From Rickettsiales bacterium (GTDB taxonomy: Bacteria; Pseudomonadota; Alphaproteobacteria; Rickettsiales; UBA3002), in contig CANEUT010000023.1 in assembly GCA_947441895.1 (NCBI GenBank), positions 1-14,983 on the forward strand: 14,983 bases of DNA, given 5' to 3'. Below, one piece after another: positions 1 to 5,835 of the stretch. The translations under genes were made by a program, and so were the position numbers. Numbering within the stretch: position 1 is the stretch's first letter; each line of letters starts with the position of its first letter. Under the pieces are notes generated by a model that was given only the letters and a program-made list of their open reading frames with translations, did not search any database and had not been told where the DNA came from.

Positions 1-1008
1 GGTATCACTCACCACCCCTTGTTTATCGGCAGGTAACGCACCCAAATTATTCAAACGATTTTCCACCGATGGCGGCAATGGCGCCACTTGTTTTGGCACT
101 GGCACCATCATCGGCGCGTTGGAAACGCTGCTTGGCACCAACACGGGTGCTGGCTTACCATCCACCGGTTTGGCGGGCGCAGCAATGGGCGGCAAGGTGA
201 CGGATGGCTCTTTCGGGAATTTCGAGAAATCAAGCTTCGAAATATCCGGTGCAACAGGTTTCGGCGCTACAGGTGCCAATGGCGGTGGCTCGGCAGAAGG
301 CGCTGGTGCAGTGACTTTCACCGGTGGCGGAGCAACGGGTGCAGTGGGCTTTGGTACTGGCATTGGTAACTCTACCGCAGATGCGGGAGCCGATGTGGGT
401 TTAGGCGTTGGCAGCGGAGCTGGTTTTAGCGCCGGGGCCGGAACCGGGGTAATGGCAGTTGTTGGTTCAGGCAGTGCCACTTCCGGCAGTTTCTCGACTG
501 GTGCAGGTTTCGCCGCTTCTGATTTTGCTGTTGCATCAGCTTTTTCAGCCTTCGTTGGGTAAGGCTTTTTCGATTGCTTTACCGGCGCCGCTTCAATGAC
601 GGGTGCCGCTTGTGGTGTCGGTGTTGCAGCTGGAGCTGAAACCGCGACTGGTGTTGAGGTTGGCGCTTTCACTGCCGGCAGCGGTTTTACAGCAGGAATG
701 CGTGATGCGTCATAGCCTGGCACCGGTTGCTCGACCGGAATTTTACGCTCTGATCCACTCAATGGCGTAGAGGTCGCTGCCGCAGATCCTTGTTGTTCGG
801 CGGGCACATTGCGCCCAGTCGCAGGCGACGCATAGGTAATGCTGGGTAAATTACGCAATGGCTGCAACGCATCATAGTTCACTTCGACGCTGGGTTTTTC
901 AGGCACCATGTCACGCGCAGCCACAGGCGCTGCCCACACAAAGCAGCACACGCTGCCCAATAGCAGCGTGCGTAGCGGCGCAGTAGAAAAACGAGAGCAA
1001 GAGAACAT
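1..1008 (-). CDS. Exported proline/alanine-rich protein, C-terminus outside the window
   Basis: An open frame of 336 codons runs from an ATG at 1008 to the window edge with no stop, so the C-terminal part is missing. The N-terminus looks like a Sec signal peptide: basic MFSCSRFSTAPLR, a hydrophobic stretch LLLGSVCCFVWAAPVAA, and a likely cleavage after AAPVAA. The visible mature part is low complexity and rich in Pro, Ala, Val and Lys (repeated APxP, PVPKP and KPxP runs), with a few Lys/Glu-rich patches near residues 145-175. No catalytic domain is visible. Such extended linkers occur in envelope-spanning proteins (TonB/TolA-like, or the stalk before an OmpA-like domain); the missing C-terminus would decide. 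No good Shine-Dalgarno is seen before the ATG. It is divergent from suhB. The gene is fairly certain, the function unknown. Confidence 0.75.
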   Translation of the reverse strand, partial: MFSCSRFSTAPLRTLLLGSVCCFVWAAPVAARDMVPEKPSVEVNYDALQPLRNLPSITYASPATGRNVPAEQQGSAAATSTPLSGSERKIPVEQPVPGYDASRIPAVKPLPAVKAPTSTPVAVSAPAATPTPQAAPVIEAAPVKQSKKPYPTKAEKADATAKSEAAKPAPVEKLPEVALPEPTTAITPVPAPALKPAPLPTPKPTSAPASAVELPMPVPKPTAPVAPPPVKVTAPAPSAEPPPLAPVAPKPVAPDISKLDFSKFPKEPSVTLPPIAAPAKPVDGKPAPVLVPSSVSNAPMMVPVPKQVAPLPPSVENRLNNLGALPADKQGVVSDT

Positions 1009-1146
1009 AGCTTTTTGCTTGTTATTTTTTGGTGGTATGATGCTTGAATGCGAGGAGGTTGTTTGTAGCAAAGCCCCGCCTTGGGTGGCAAGCCCAATCC
1101 GATACTTACCTTCAGTTAAACACTGCAAAAAAAGGTGAATTCGCCC

Positions 1147-1175
1147 TTGCAGGGCAGGCTTGTTTCTTCTAGGTT
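1147..1175 (+). promoter_or_regulatory. Candidate suhB promoter, possibly leaderless
   Basis: TTGCAG (1147-1152), a 17-nt spacer and TAGGTT (1170-1175) lie just before the ATG at 1183. Only 7 nt separate the -10-like box from the ATG, which would place transcription start at or beside the start codon. There is no Shine-Dalgarno. This is motif reading only. Confidence 0.35.
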
Positions 1176-1182
1176 CCGCCCA

Positions 1183-1983
1183 ATGTCGAACATTTCCCCC
1201 ATCATTACCGTGGTTACTGCGGCTGTGCGCAAGGCAGCGCGGGGTGTAGTGCGCGATTTTGGCGAAGTAGATAAGTTGCAGGTTTCGAAAAAGGGGGCCG
1301 CCAACTTTGTCACCAACGCCGATTTGCGCACCGAAAAAATTCTGGTGGAAGAATTGCAGAAAGCCCGCCCCAAATTCAGCTTCCTAACTGAGGAATCCGG
1401 CCACATTAAGGGGCCAGATGCCAATCAACGCTTTGTGATTGACCCGATTGACGGCACCACCAACTTCATTCACGCCCTGCCCTACATCGCCATTTCGGTG
1501 GGTGTGCAAAAACGTGACGCCAAAGGCCAGTGGGAAACCACTGCCGGTGTGGTTTATGACCCCATTCACGACGAATTATTCTGGGCTGAGAAAAAAGGCG
1601 GTGCCTTTGTAAACAATGCTCGCCTGCGCGTTTCCACGCGTGAGGAAGATGTGGTGGTTTCCACCTCCAGCCCACGCAAATGGCGCGAAGGCTACACCGA
1701 AACACTCGCCGCTTTTGAGCGCGTGGTCGACCATGGCGCCACCGTGCGCTGTTCCGGTTCCGCTGCGCTTGATTTGGTGTATGTGGCTGCCGGACGTTTG
1801 GACGGCATGTGGTATCAACGCTTGAACGCGTGGGACATGGTTGCCGGCGCGCTGATTGTTCAAGAAGCCGGCGGCAAAGTGACCGCCATTGATGGCAGCC
1901 CCGTCAACGTAGAGGATACTGGCAGCGTGCTTGCCACCAACCCACATATCTATTCCACCATGCTGGATTTGTTGAGGGCATGA
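1183..1983 (+). CDS. suhB: Inositol-1-monophosphatase family protein (SuhB-like)
   Basis: A 266-aa protein, normal length for the IMPase/SuhB family of Mg2+-dependent, Li+-sensitive phosphatases that hydrolyse myo-inositol phosphates and related sugar phosphates; in bacteria SuhB also acts in rRNA antitermination. The metal-binding set is complete: E70-E71 in FLTEESG, D87-P-I-D90-G-T-T-N-F, and W217-D218 followed by AGALIVQEAGG. The frame stays open upstream to 1135, but the start at 1183 (MSNISPIITVV) matches the usual alphaproteobacterial N-terminus and sits behind a promoter-like pair. The gene is convergent with efp, with a repeat and a strong hairpin between them. The family is secure; the exact substrate (inositol phosphate, 3'-phosphoadenosine 5'-phosphate or another) is not shown by sequence. 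Confidence 0.92.
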   Translation: MSNISPIITVVTAAVRKAARGVVRDFGEVDKLQVSKKGAANFVTNADLRTEKILVEELQKARPKFSFLTEESGHIKGPDANQRFVIDPIDGTTNFIHALPYIAISVGVQKRDAKGQWETTAGVVYDPIHDELFWAEKKGGAFVNNARLRVSTREEDVVVSTSSPRKWREGYTETLAAFERVVDHGATVRCSGSAALDLVYVAAGRLDGMWYQRLNAWDMVAGALIVQEAGGKVTAIDGSPVNVEDTGSVLATNPHIYSTMLDLLRA

Positions 1984-2127
1984 TGTCATCCCGGCTGCGT
2001 TAGCGCGCCGCGATCTCCTTAGGCAAACCTGTGTCGCCAGATCCCGGTATTGCTTCGCAAACCGCGACGCACGGATTCGATGAACGATGCACCAGATCCC
2101 GGTGTTGCTTCGCAAACCGTGATGACA
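1984..2127. repeat. Dispersed TGTCATCCCGG-type repeat with an internal direct repeat
   Basis: The stretch starts right after the suhB stop and is bounded by TGTCATC (1984-1990) and GATGACA (2121-2127). Inside, a 28-nt unit occurs at 2037-2064 and 2092-2119 with one A/G difference, 55 nt apart. Its TGCTTCGCAAACCG part reappears inverted inside the 5241-5395 element, so these belong to one dispersed family. No coding potential is credible here. Confidence 0.7.
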
Positions 2128-2160
2128 GTTTTCTAAGGTCGCCGGAGCGACCAAGAAAAC
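2128..2160. terminator. Symmetric hairpin between convergent suhB and efp
   Basis: GTTTTCT (2128-2134) pairs with AGAAAAC (2154-2160), and GGTCGC (2137-2142) with GCGACC (2147-2152), around a CGGA loop with a small AA/A bulge. The T-rich and A-rich outer arms give a GC stem plus U-run in both directions, as expected of a bidirectional intrinsic terminator. It lies between the suhB stop and the efp stop. Confidence 0.6.
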
Positions 2161-2163
2161 ATA

Positions 2164-2727
2164 TCACTTCGCTCGTTCAACATAGGTCAAATCGGTGGTG
2201 TTCACCACAATGCGGTCACCCGTGCCAATGAATGGCGGCACCATCACGCGCACACCGTTTTCAAGCTTGGCGGGCTTATAGCTGGAACTGGCCGTTTGGC
2301 CTTTTACCACTGGGTCAGCCTCAACAATTTCAAGCGTCACTTGCTCGGGCAGCTTCACGCCGATGGGAGTTGCTTCATGCAATTCCACCTGCACCACCAT
2401 GCCATCTTGCAGGAACGCTACGCGCTCACCCAGAAAATCAGCCTGCATGGTGATTTGTTCGTAGTTCTCTTCGTCCATGAAGGTCAGCGTATCGCCATCG
2501 CGGAAGAGGTATTGAAACTTGCGCTGATCGAGCGTCACGCGCTCCATGCCTTCATCGGGGCGCAGGCGCAGGCCGCGCTTGTTGCCGCTTTTCAGGTCTT
2601 TCATTTCCACCTGATTGAACGATCGCAAATTGCCCGGCGTGCGAATTTCGTGGCTGGTCACCATCCACAATTTATTTTCAAACTCCAGCACCATTCCGGC
2701 GCGCACGGCACCACCATCGACTCGCAT
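2164..2727 (-). CDS. efp: Translation elongation factor P
   Basis: A 187-aa protein with the full three-domain EF-P layout: an N-terminal KOW-like domain (about 1-65), a central OB domain (66-128) and a C-terminal OB domain ending in TDLTYVERAK. The stretch VKGQTASSSYKPAKLENGV is typical of the family. EF-P binds ribosomes stalled on polyproline; the proline-rich protein at 1-1008 would be a plausible client. Unusually, the domain I loop reads TPGNLRSF where the common form is KPGKGxAF, so the Lys that EpmA or deoxyhypusine-type enzymes would modify is replaced by Asn33. The common Arg of EarP-type factors is not clearly present either, although Arg35 lies two residues on. The ATG has GGGAG five bases upstream. 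The gene is divergent from the cysteine-cluster gene. Confidence 0.95.
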   Translation of the reverse strand: MRVDGGAVRAGMVLEFENKLWMVTSHEIRTPGNLRSFNQVEMKDLKSGNKRGLRLRPDEGMERVTLDQRKFQYLFRDGDTLTFMDEENYEQITMQADFLGERVAFLQDGMVVQVELHEATPIGVKLPEQVTLEIVEADPVVKGQTASSSYKPAKLENGVRVMVPPFIGTGDRIVVNTTDLTYVERAK

Positions 2728-2748
2728 AAATACTCCCTAAATATCCAA

Positions 2749-2775
2749 TTGCGTTCAAACGCCACGTAGGCTTTC
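2749..2775 (-). repeat. 27-bp repeat upstream of efp, second copy upstream of the YmdB gene
   Basis: Read on the - strand this unit starts GAAAGCCTACGTGG and ends TTGAACGCAA, 21 nt before the efp ATG. It matches 13919-13945 at 25 of 27 positions, in the same orientation relative to the downstream gene. It contains the small palindrome GCGTT-TG-AACGC. It could be a shared regulatory site or one arm of a dispersed palindrome. The rest of the 2728-2911 spacer holds imperfect inverted repeats (GTAGG/CCTAC) and no gene. Confidence 0.6.
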
Positions 2776-2874
2776 TCGCTACGCGGCTCGCGCCATAAAG
2801 CGCTACGCAGGACCCTACAAGCATCAAATCTTCGCGACTTATAATGAGCTGGCACATGGTTTGCAAGTCATTGG

Positions 2875-2903
2875 TTGAAGCGTTTCACCGATTTTGCTAA
2901 GCT
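2875..2903 (+). promoter_or_regulatory. Candidate promoter of the cysteine-cluster gene, possibly leaderless
   Basis: TTGAAG (2875-2880), a 17-nt spacer and TAAGCT (2898-2903), then 8 nt to the ATG at 2912. No Shine-Dalgarno is seen before that ATG. Motif reading only. Confidence 0.35.
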
Positions 2904-2911
2904 GCATTTGT

Positions 2912-3481
2912 ATGAGTCTTACCGCCACACACGAAAAAACAACAACCCCGCCCACACCACGCGCCTGCGGCGATTGTGCCATGTGCTGCAAACTTCTTGA
3001 AATTCCGCCGCTAAACAAGCCTTACAACACCTGGTGCAGCCATTGCAACACCCGCACCACCTGCGATATTTATGAAACTCGTCCCCAAATGTGCCGCGAT
3101 TTTCAATGCTACTTCACCATCAGCGATTTGGGTGAAGAATGGCGGCCCAACAAATCACGGCTCATTGTTTCGGTACAGTCTGGCGTATTGGTGATAGCGG
3201 TTGATCCGGCGCGGCCCGATGCCTGGCGTAAGCCAGAATTCTTCCCAACCATCACTCACTGGTCGACACAAATTCCCGTCCATGTGCTGCTCAACGGCGA
3301 AACCCATGTGGTGTTCCCCGACCATGTCGATTCTTTAGGGGTGATTGATGATGACCACCAGATTATGACGCTGGAAGAAATTACGCCAAACGGCCTGCGC
3401 AAGCGCGCCGTGCGCGTTCATAAATCAGAAGTGCCAGCCGATATGAAAGTGGGTGTTCCCTTCCCTACCGACAAACTTTAG
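2912..3481 (+). CDS. YkgJ-type cysteine-cluster protein (putative Zn/Fe-chelating domain)
   Basis: A 189-aa soluble protein with nine cysteines in the first third: C19-x2-C22-x2-CC(25,26), C42-x2-C45, C51, C61 and C66. The ending TCDIYETRPQMCRDFQC is the hallmark of the YkgJ/'Fe-S oxidoreductase, CxxCxxCC' family (UPF0153). Family members are thought to chelate zinc or an iron-sulphur centre, but their biochemical role is poorly known. The C-terminal two thirds (about 75-189) lack a motif I recognise. The frame extends to a TTG at 2894, but the ATG at 2912 has the promoter-like pair and gives MSLTATHEK. Its TAG stop overlaps the TTA stop of thiE, on the opposite strand, by four bases. There is no signal peptide or membrane segment. 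Confidence 0.85.
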   Translation: MSLTATHEKTTTPPTPRACGDCAMCCKLLEIPPLNKPYNTWCSHCNTRTTCDIYETRPQMCRDFQCYFTISDLGEEWRPNKSRLIVSVQSGVLVIAVDPARPDAWRKPEFFPTITHWSTQIPVHVLLNGETHVVFPDHVDSLGVIDDDHQIMTLEEITPNGLRKRAVRVHKSEVPADMKVGVPFPTDKL

Positions 3482-4155
3482 GCAGCAGGCTTACGGGCTT
3501 TCAACCCCTGTTTAATAGCGCGGTTAAACTCAGCCACCGCCATGGCTGGCCCCAGCGTATGTTCCCACACGGCGGTAATGGCCGCAATAAAATCAGCGCC
3601 TGCCGTTACCAGTTCCACGCAATTCTCAGGTGTCATGCCACCAATGGCTACCGATGGCACGGTGGTGGTGGCCGACCAGTTTTCGAGGATTTCTTTCGTG
3701 GGGGTGCCATAAAGCGCCAGCTTCTCCGGCGACTTTGATTTGGTGGGGTAAAACGCTCCAAACGCCACATAATCGGCCCCAGCCTCACCCGCAACCATGG
3801 CCATATGCGCCGAATCATGGCAACTAACACCAATCACCACATCTTCGCTGAGGATGTGGCGGGCTTCGGCATAATCCATATCATCCTGCCCTAAATGCAA
3901 GCCGTCAGCGCCCAGTTCGCGCACCAAATCCACCCGATCATTGATGATGAAGGCCACACCATGGCTATGCGCCACGGGCATCAGTGCGCGCACGGCAGCG
4001 CGAATCTCATCGTCACTTGCATCTTTCAAACGCAACTGAAACGCAGCCACATCACCGGCGGCCAAGGCGTTATCAAGCGTCAGCGCAAACGCATCCAACG
4101 CCAACTTGGGCGGCGAAATAAGATAGAGGCGGCAGAGATAAGGTTCATTGGACAT
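3478..4155 (-). CDS. thiE: Thiamine-phosphate synthase
   Basis: A 225-aa TIM-barrel protein that condenses HMP-pyrophosphate with the thiazole phosphate to form thiamine monophosphate. Family motifs occur in order: QLRLK (40-44), INDR (71-74), GLHLGQDD (85-92), IGVSCHD, FYPTKSK (135-141) and VAIGGMTPEN (169-178, phosphate binding). The INDR and HLGQDD pair and the TKSK loop hold the pyrophosphate and Mg2+ ligands. The ATG at 4155 is preceded by GGTGA at suitable distance. It lies 101 nt downstream of the aldolase gene on the same strand and may be read with it. No other thiamine genes and no TPP riboswitch are visible here, so substrates come from loci elsewhere or from salvage. TenI-like proteins resemble ThiE, but the complete motif set favours ThiE. 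Confidence 0.9.
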   Translation of the reverse strand: MSNEPYLCRLYLISPPKLALDAFALTLDNALAAGDVAAFQLRLKDASDDEIRAAVRALMPVAHSHGVAFIINDRVDLVRELGADGLHLGQDDMDYAEARHILSEDVVIGVSCHDSAHMAMVAGEAGADYVAFGAFYPTKSKSPEKLALYGTPTKEILENWSATTTVPSVAIGGMTPENCVELVTAGADFIAAITAVWEHTLGPAMAVAEFNRAIKQGLKARKPAA

Positions 4156-4256
4156 ACATATTCACCTTATAGCGAGGTCAGGAGACCGAGCCAGCCATGA
4201 GCCAGCGCGAGCTGCGCGCCATGGATTTTTCAGAAGTAAAATCCGGGCGCAAAAAG

Positions 4257-5186
4257 TTACTTCGCGGCTTTATAAACACCGACGATTTCGGAGAGCAGCT
4301 CGAGCGCTTCGTCTTTTGGACGTTGGAACGCGTTGCGGCCCATGATGGAACCATCAGCCCCACCGGCAGCAATGCCGCGCACTTCATCCAGCACTTCGGC
4401 GTTGCTTTTCGCGCCACCGCCACTGAAAATAACCAAGCGGCGACCGCCAAACGTGGTTTGCTTAATGTGGGCAATGCGCTCGGCCAAGGTGCCGATAGCA
4501 ATTTTTTCTTTCTCATAAACCTTCTTCGCTTCCGCTTGTTCAATGAAGGCGGTCGGCGGTTTCACTTTAATAATATGCGCACCCATCAACGCGGCGATAT
4601 GCGCGGCATAGGCGGTCACATCAATCGCGGTTTCGCCATCTTTACTGAGGCCCGCGCCACGCGGATAGCTCCAGATAACCACCGCCATGCCCAGCGCTTT
4701 TGCTTCCGCTGCCATTTCACGAATCTCTTCCAACTGATCATAGGTCTGGTGACCACCGGGATAGATGGTAAAGCCAATGGCCGAACAGCCCAGACGCAGC
4801 GCATCTTCAACCGTGGCGGTGACGGCTTGGTCGGGCGCACAATCTTTCGGCGCAACGGAATTATTGCTGTTCACTTTCAAAATGAGGGGAATGGCGCCAG
4901 CAAACGTATCAGCACCGGCTTCCAACATGCCAAGCGGCGCGGCATAGGCGTTCAGCCCCGCATCAATCGCTAATTTGAAATGATAATGCGGGTCATAGGC
5001 CGCTGGGTTCACCGCAAAGCTGCGCGCCGGTCCATGTTCGAACCCTTGGTCCACCGGCAAAATCACCATTTTACCGCTGCCGCCCAGTTTGCCGGTCATC
5101 AACATGCGCGCAAGGTTGCCCTTGGTGCCTGGATTGTCAGATTCATACCAGCTCAGAATTTCTTTTACTTTGCGGGTCAGTGCCAT
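4257..5186 (-). CDS. fbaB: Class I fructose-bisphosphate aldolase (DhnA/FbaB type)
   Basis: A 309-aa protein of the archaeal/DhnA-type class I aldolases, which cleave fructose 1,6-bisphosphate to DHAP and glyceraldehyde 3-phosphate through a lysine Schiff base. The N-terminal third has ILPVDQGFEHGP (42-53), the family signature. The likely Schiff-base lysine is K207 in HIIKVKPPT. The phosphate site is formed by IFSGGGAKS (253-261) and GADGSIMGRNAFQRP (276-290). Length and motifs are complete. The ATG is preceded by AGGTAGG about 5 nt away. It sits downstream of tkt, gap and pgk on the same strand, which fits lower glycolysis/gluconeogenesis. The 101-nt gap to thiE holds a weak hairpin (GGATTTT/AAAATCC) and no gene. 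Confidence 0.93.
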   Translation of the reverse strand: MALTRKVKEILSWYESDNPGTKGNLARMLMTGKLGGSGKMVILPVDQGFEHGPARSFAVNPAAYDPHYHFKLAIDAGLNAYAAPLGMLEAGADTFAGAIPLILKVNSNNSVAPKDCAPDQAVTATVEDALRLGCSAIGFTIYPGGHQTYDQLEEIREMAAEAKALGMAVVIWSYPRGAGLSKDGETAIDVTAYAAHIAALMGAHIIKVKPPTAFIEQAEAKKVYEKEKIAIGTLAERIAHIKQTTFGGRRLVIFSGGGAKSNAEVLDEVRGIAAGGADGSIMGRNAFQRPKDEALELLSEIVGVYKAAK

Positions 5187-5240
5187 AATTTCCTACCTAT
5201 AAAGTGAGTTCACTGCCGATGTAGCAGCCTATTTTTTATT

Positions 5241-5395
5241 TGTCATCCCGGTTTGCGAAGCAGGAGCGCAGCAACACCGGGATCCAGTCGTTACGAAATG
5301 TCAGGAGACATTTCGTAAACGCAAAACTCCTACTGAAGTTTTGCTGTTCTGGATACCGGATATTTTTGTCTCCTGACAAAAATTCCGGCATGACA
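5241..5395. repeat. Compound palindromic repeat with three side hairpins
   Basis: Outer arms TGTCATcCCGG and CCGGcATGACA enclose a second pair ATCCAG/CTGGAT. Inside are a 12-bp perfect stem (5291-5302 with 5307-5318, loop AGGA), an 8-bp stem GCAAAACT/AGTTTTGC (5321-5344), and a 9-bp stem ATTTTTGTC/GACAAAAAT (5362-5383, loop TCCT). The AGGA and TCCT loops are complementary. The left part contains CGGTTTGCGAAGCA, which is the reverse complement of a segment of the 1984-2127 repeat. It separates the aldolase gene from the small gene upstream of it and could block or process transcripts. Confidence 0.8.
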
Positions 5396-5396
5396 A

Positions 5397-5711
5397 TTAT
5401 GGGCGAAACATCTGTGCACCCAGTGAGTTCGCCAATGATTGCAGTTCAGCAAACACAACATCGCTGCAATCGCATCGCACCGATAGGAAACCAAGCCGCA
5501 ATGCATCATGCGCCATGGCAGCATCAGCGCCGCAGCAAAGCGTGAACGCAAAATCGATGGTCGGAAATTCATTGCGCAATTGCTGCAGCATGGCGCGGTA
5601 ATAACTCACCCCCGCATGGCACGCCGCAGCATGGGGTGAGGTCAACGCACGCTCGCCACCAGCAAGGGCGGCACGCGCCGCATCAAGCGAGTTTACAATG
5701 ATTGGGGTCAT
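5397..5711 (-). CDS. Conserved-looking hypothetical protein between pgk and fba
   Basis: A 104-aa protein. The start MTPIIVNSLDAARAALAGG at 5711 has GGAG about 8 nt upstream; the frame is open to 5747, but the extra codons would fall near or in a palindromic repeat. Visible features are a Ser-Pro-His-Ala-Ala-Ala-Cys-His stretch (about 26-33), FAFTLCCGADAAMAHDALRLG (split about 55-75) and VRCDCSDVVF, with no membrane segment. The alternating beta/alpha look and the CGADAAMA-ALRLG pattern resemble small alphaproteobacterial proteins found near pgk/fba, but I cannot name a family with certainty. No catalytic site is evident. Its place in the carbon-metabolism block suggests co-expression, not a specific role. 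Confidence 0.7.
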   Translation of the reverse strand: MTPIIVNSLDAARAALAGGERALTSPHAAACHAGVSYYRAMLQQLRNEFPTIDFAFTLCCGADAAMAHDALRLGFLSVRCDCSDVVFAELQSLANSLGAQMFRP

Positions 5712-5730
5712 GGACATCTCCAGAAATTCG

Positions 5731-5835
5731 CTTTGGCAAGAAAGCACGCCGCGATGGATACCGAGAAAGCCGAGTGTATGGTTAATACATGAGGGTTTCG
5801 AGGAGGCTACATCGCAAGAAGCTTTGAAGCCAAAG
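5731..5835. repeat. Imperfect palindromic element overlapping the pgk 3' end
   Basis: Arms CTTTGGC (5731-5737) and GCCAAAG (5829-5835) are followed inward by matching AAAGC and GCGATG segments. The centre is TGTAT-GGTTA-ATACA (5775-5789), close to the geometric midpoint. The same core and symmetry occur in the element at 14769-14893. The right arm supplies the last ten codons or so and the stop of pgk. Confidence 0.7.

Noticed and set aside
119..562. Gly/Ala-rich + strand open frame of 147 codons
   Set aside because: It is the antisense of the proline-rich - strand gene; Pro and Ala codons read backwards give Gly and Ala. The - strand frame has the signal peptide and runs over the whole stretch.
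1137..1148. GAATTCGCCCTT, identical to a common TA-cloning vector junction
   Set aside because: Only 12 bases match, no further vector sequence follows on either side, and the surrounding promoter and suhB start are normal. Chance is the simpler explanation.
2037..2119. Two 28-nt direct repeats, CRISPR-like at first sight
   Set aside because: Only two units, and part of the unit occurs inverted in the dispersed element at 5241-5395; no cas genes. It is an intergenic repeat.
4197..4973. 258-codon + strand frame
   Set aside because: It lies opposite the aldolase gene, which has complete family motifs on the - strand; the + frame has no recognisable domain.
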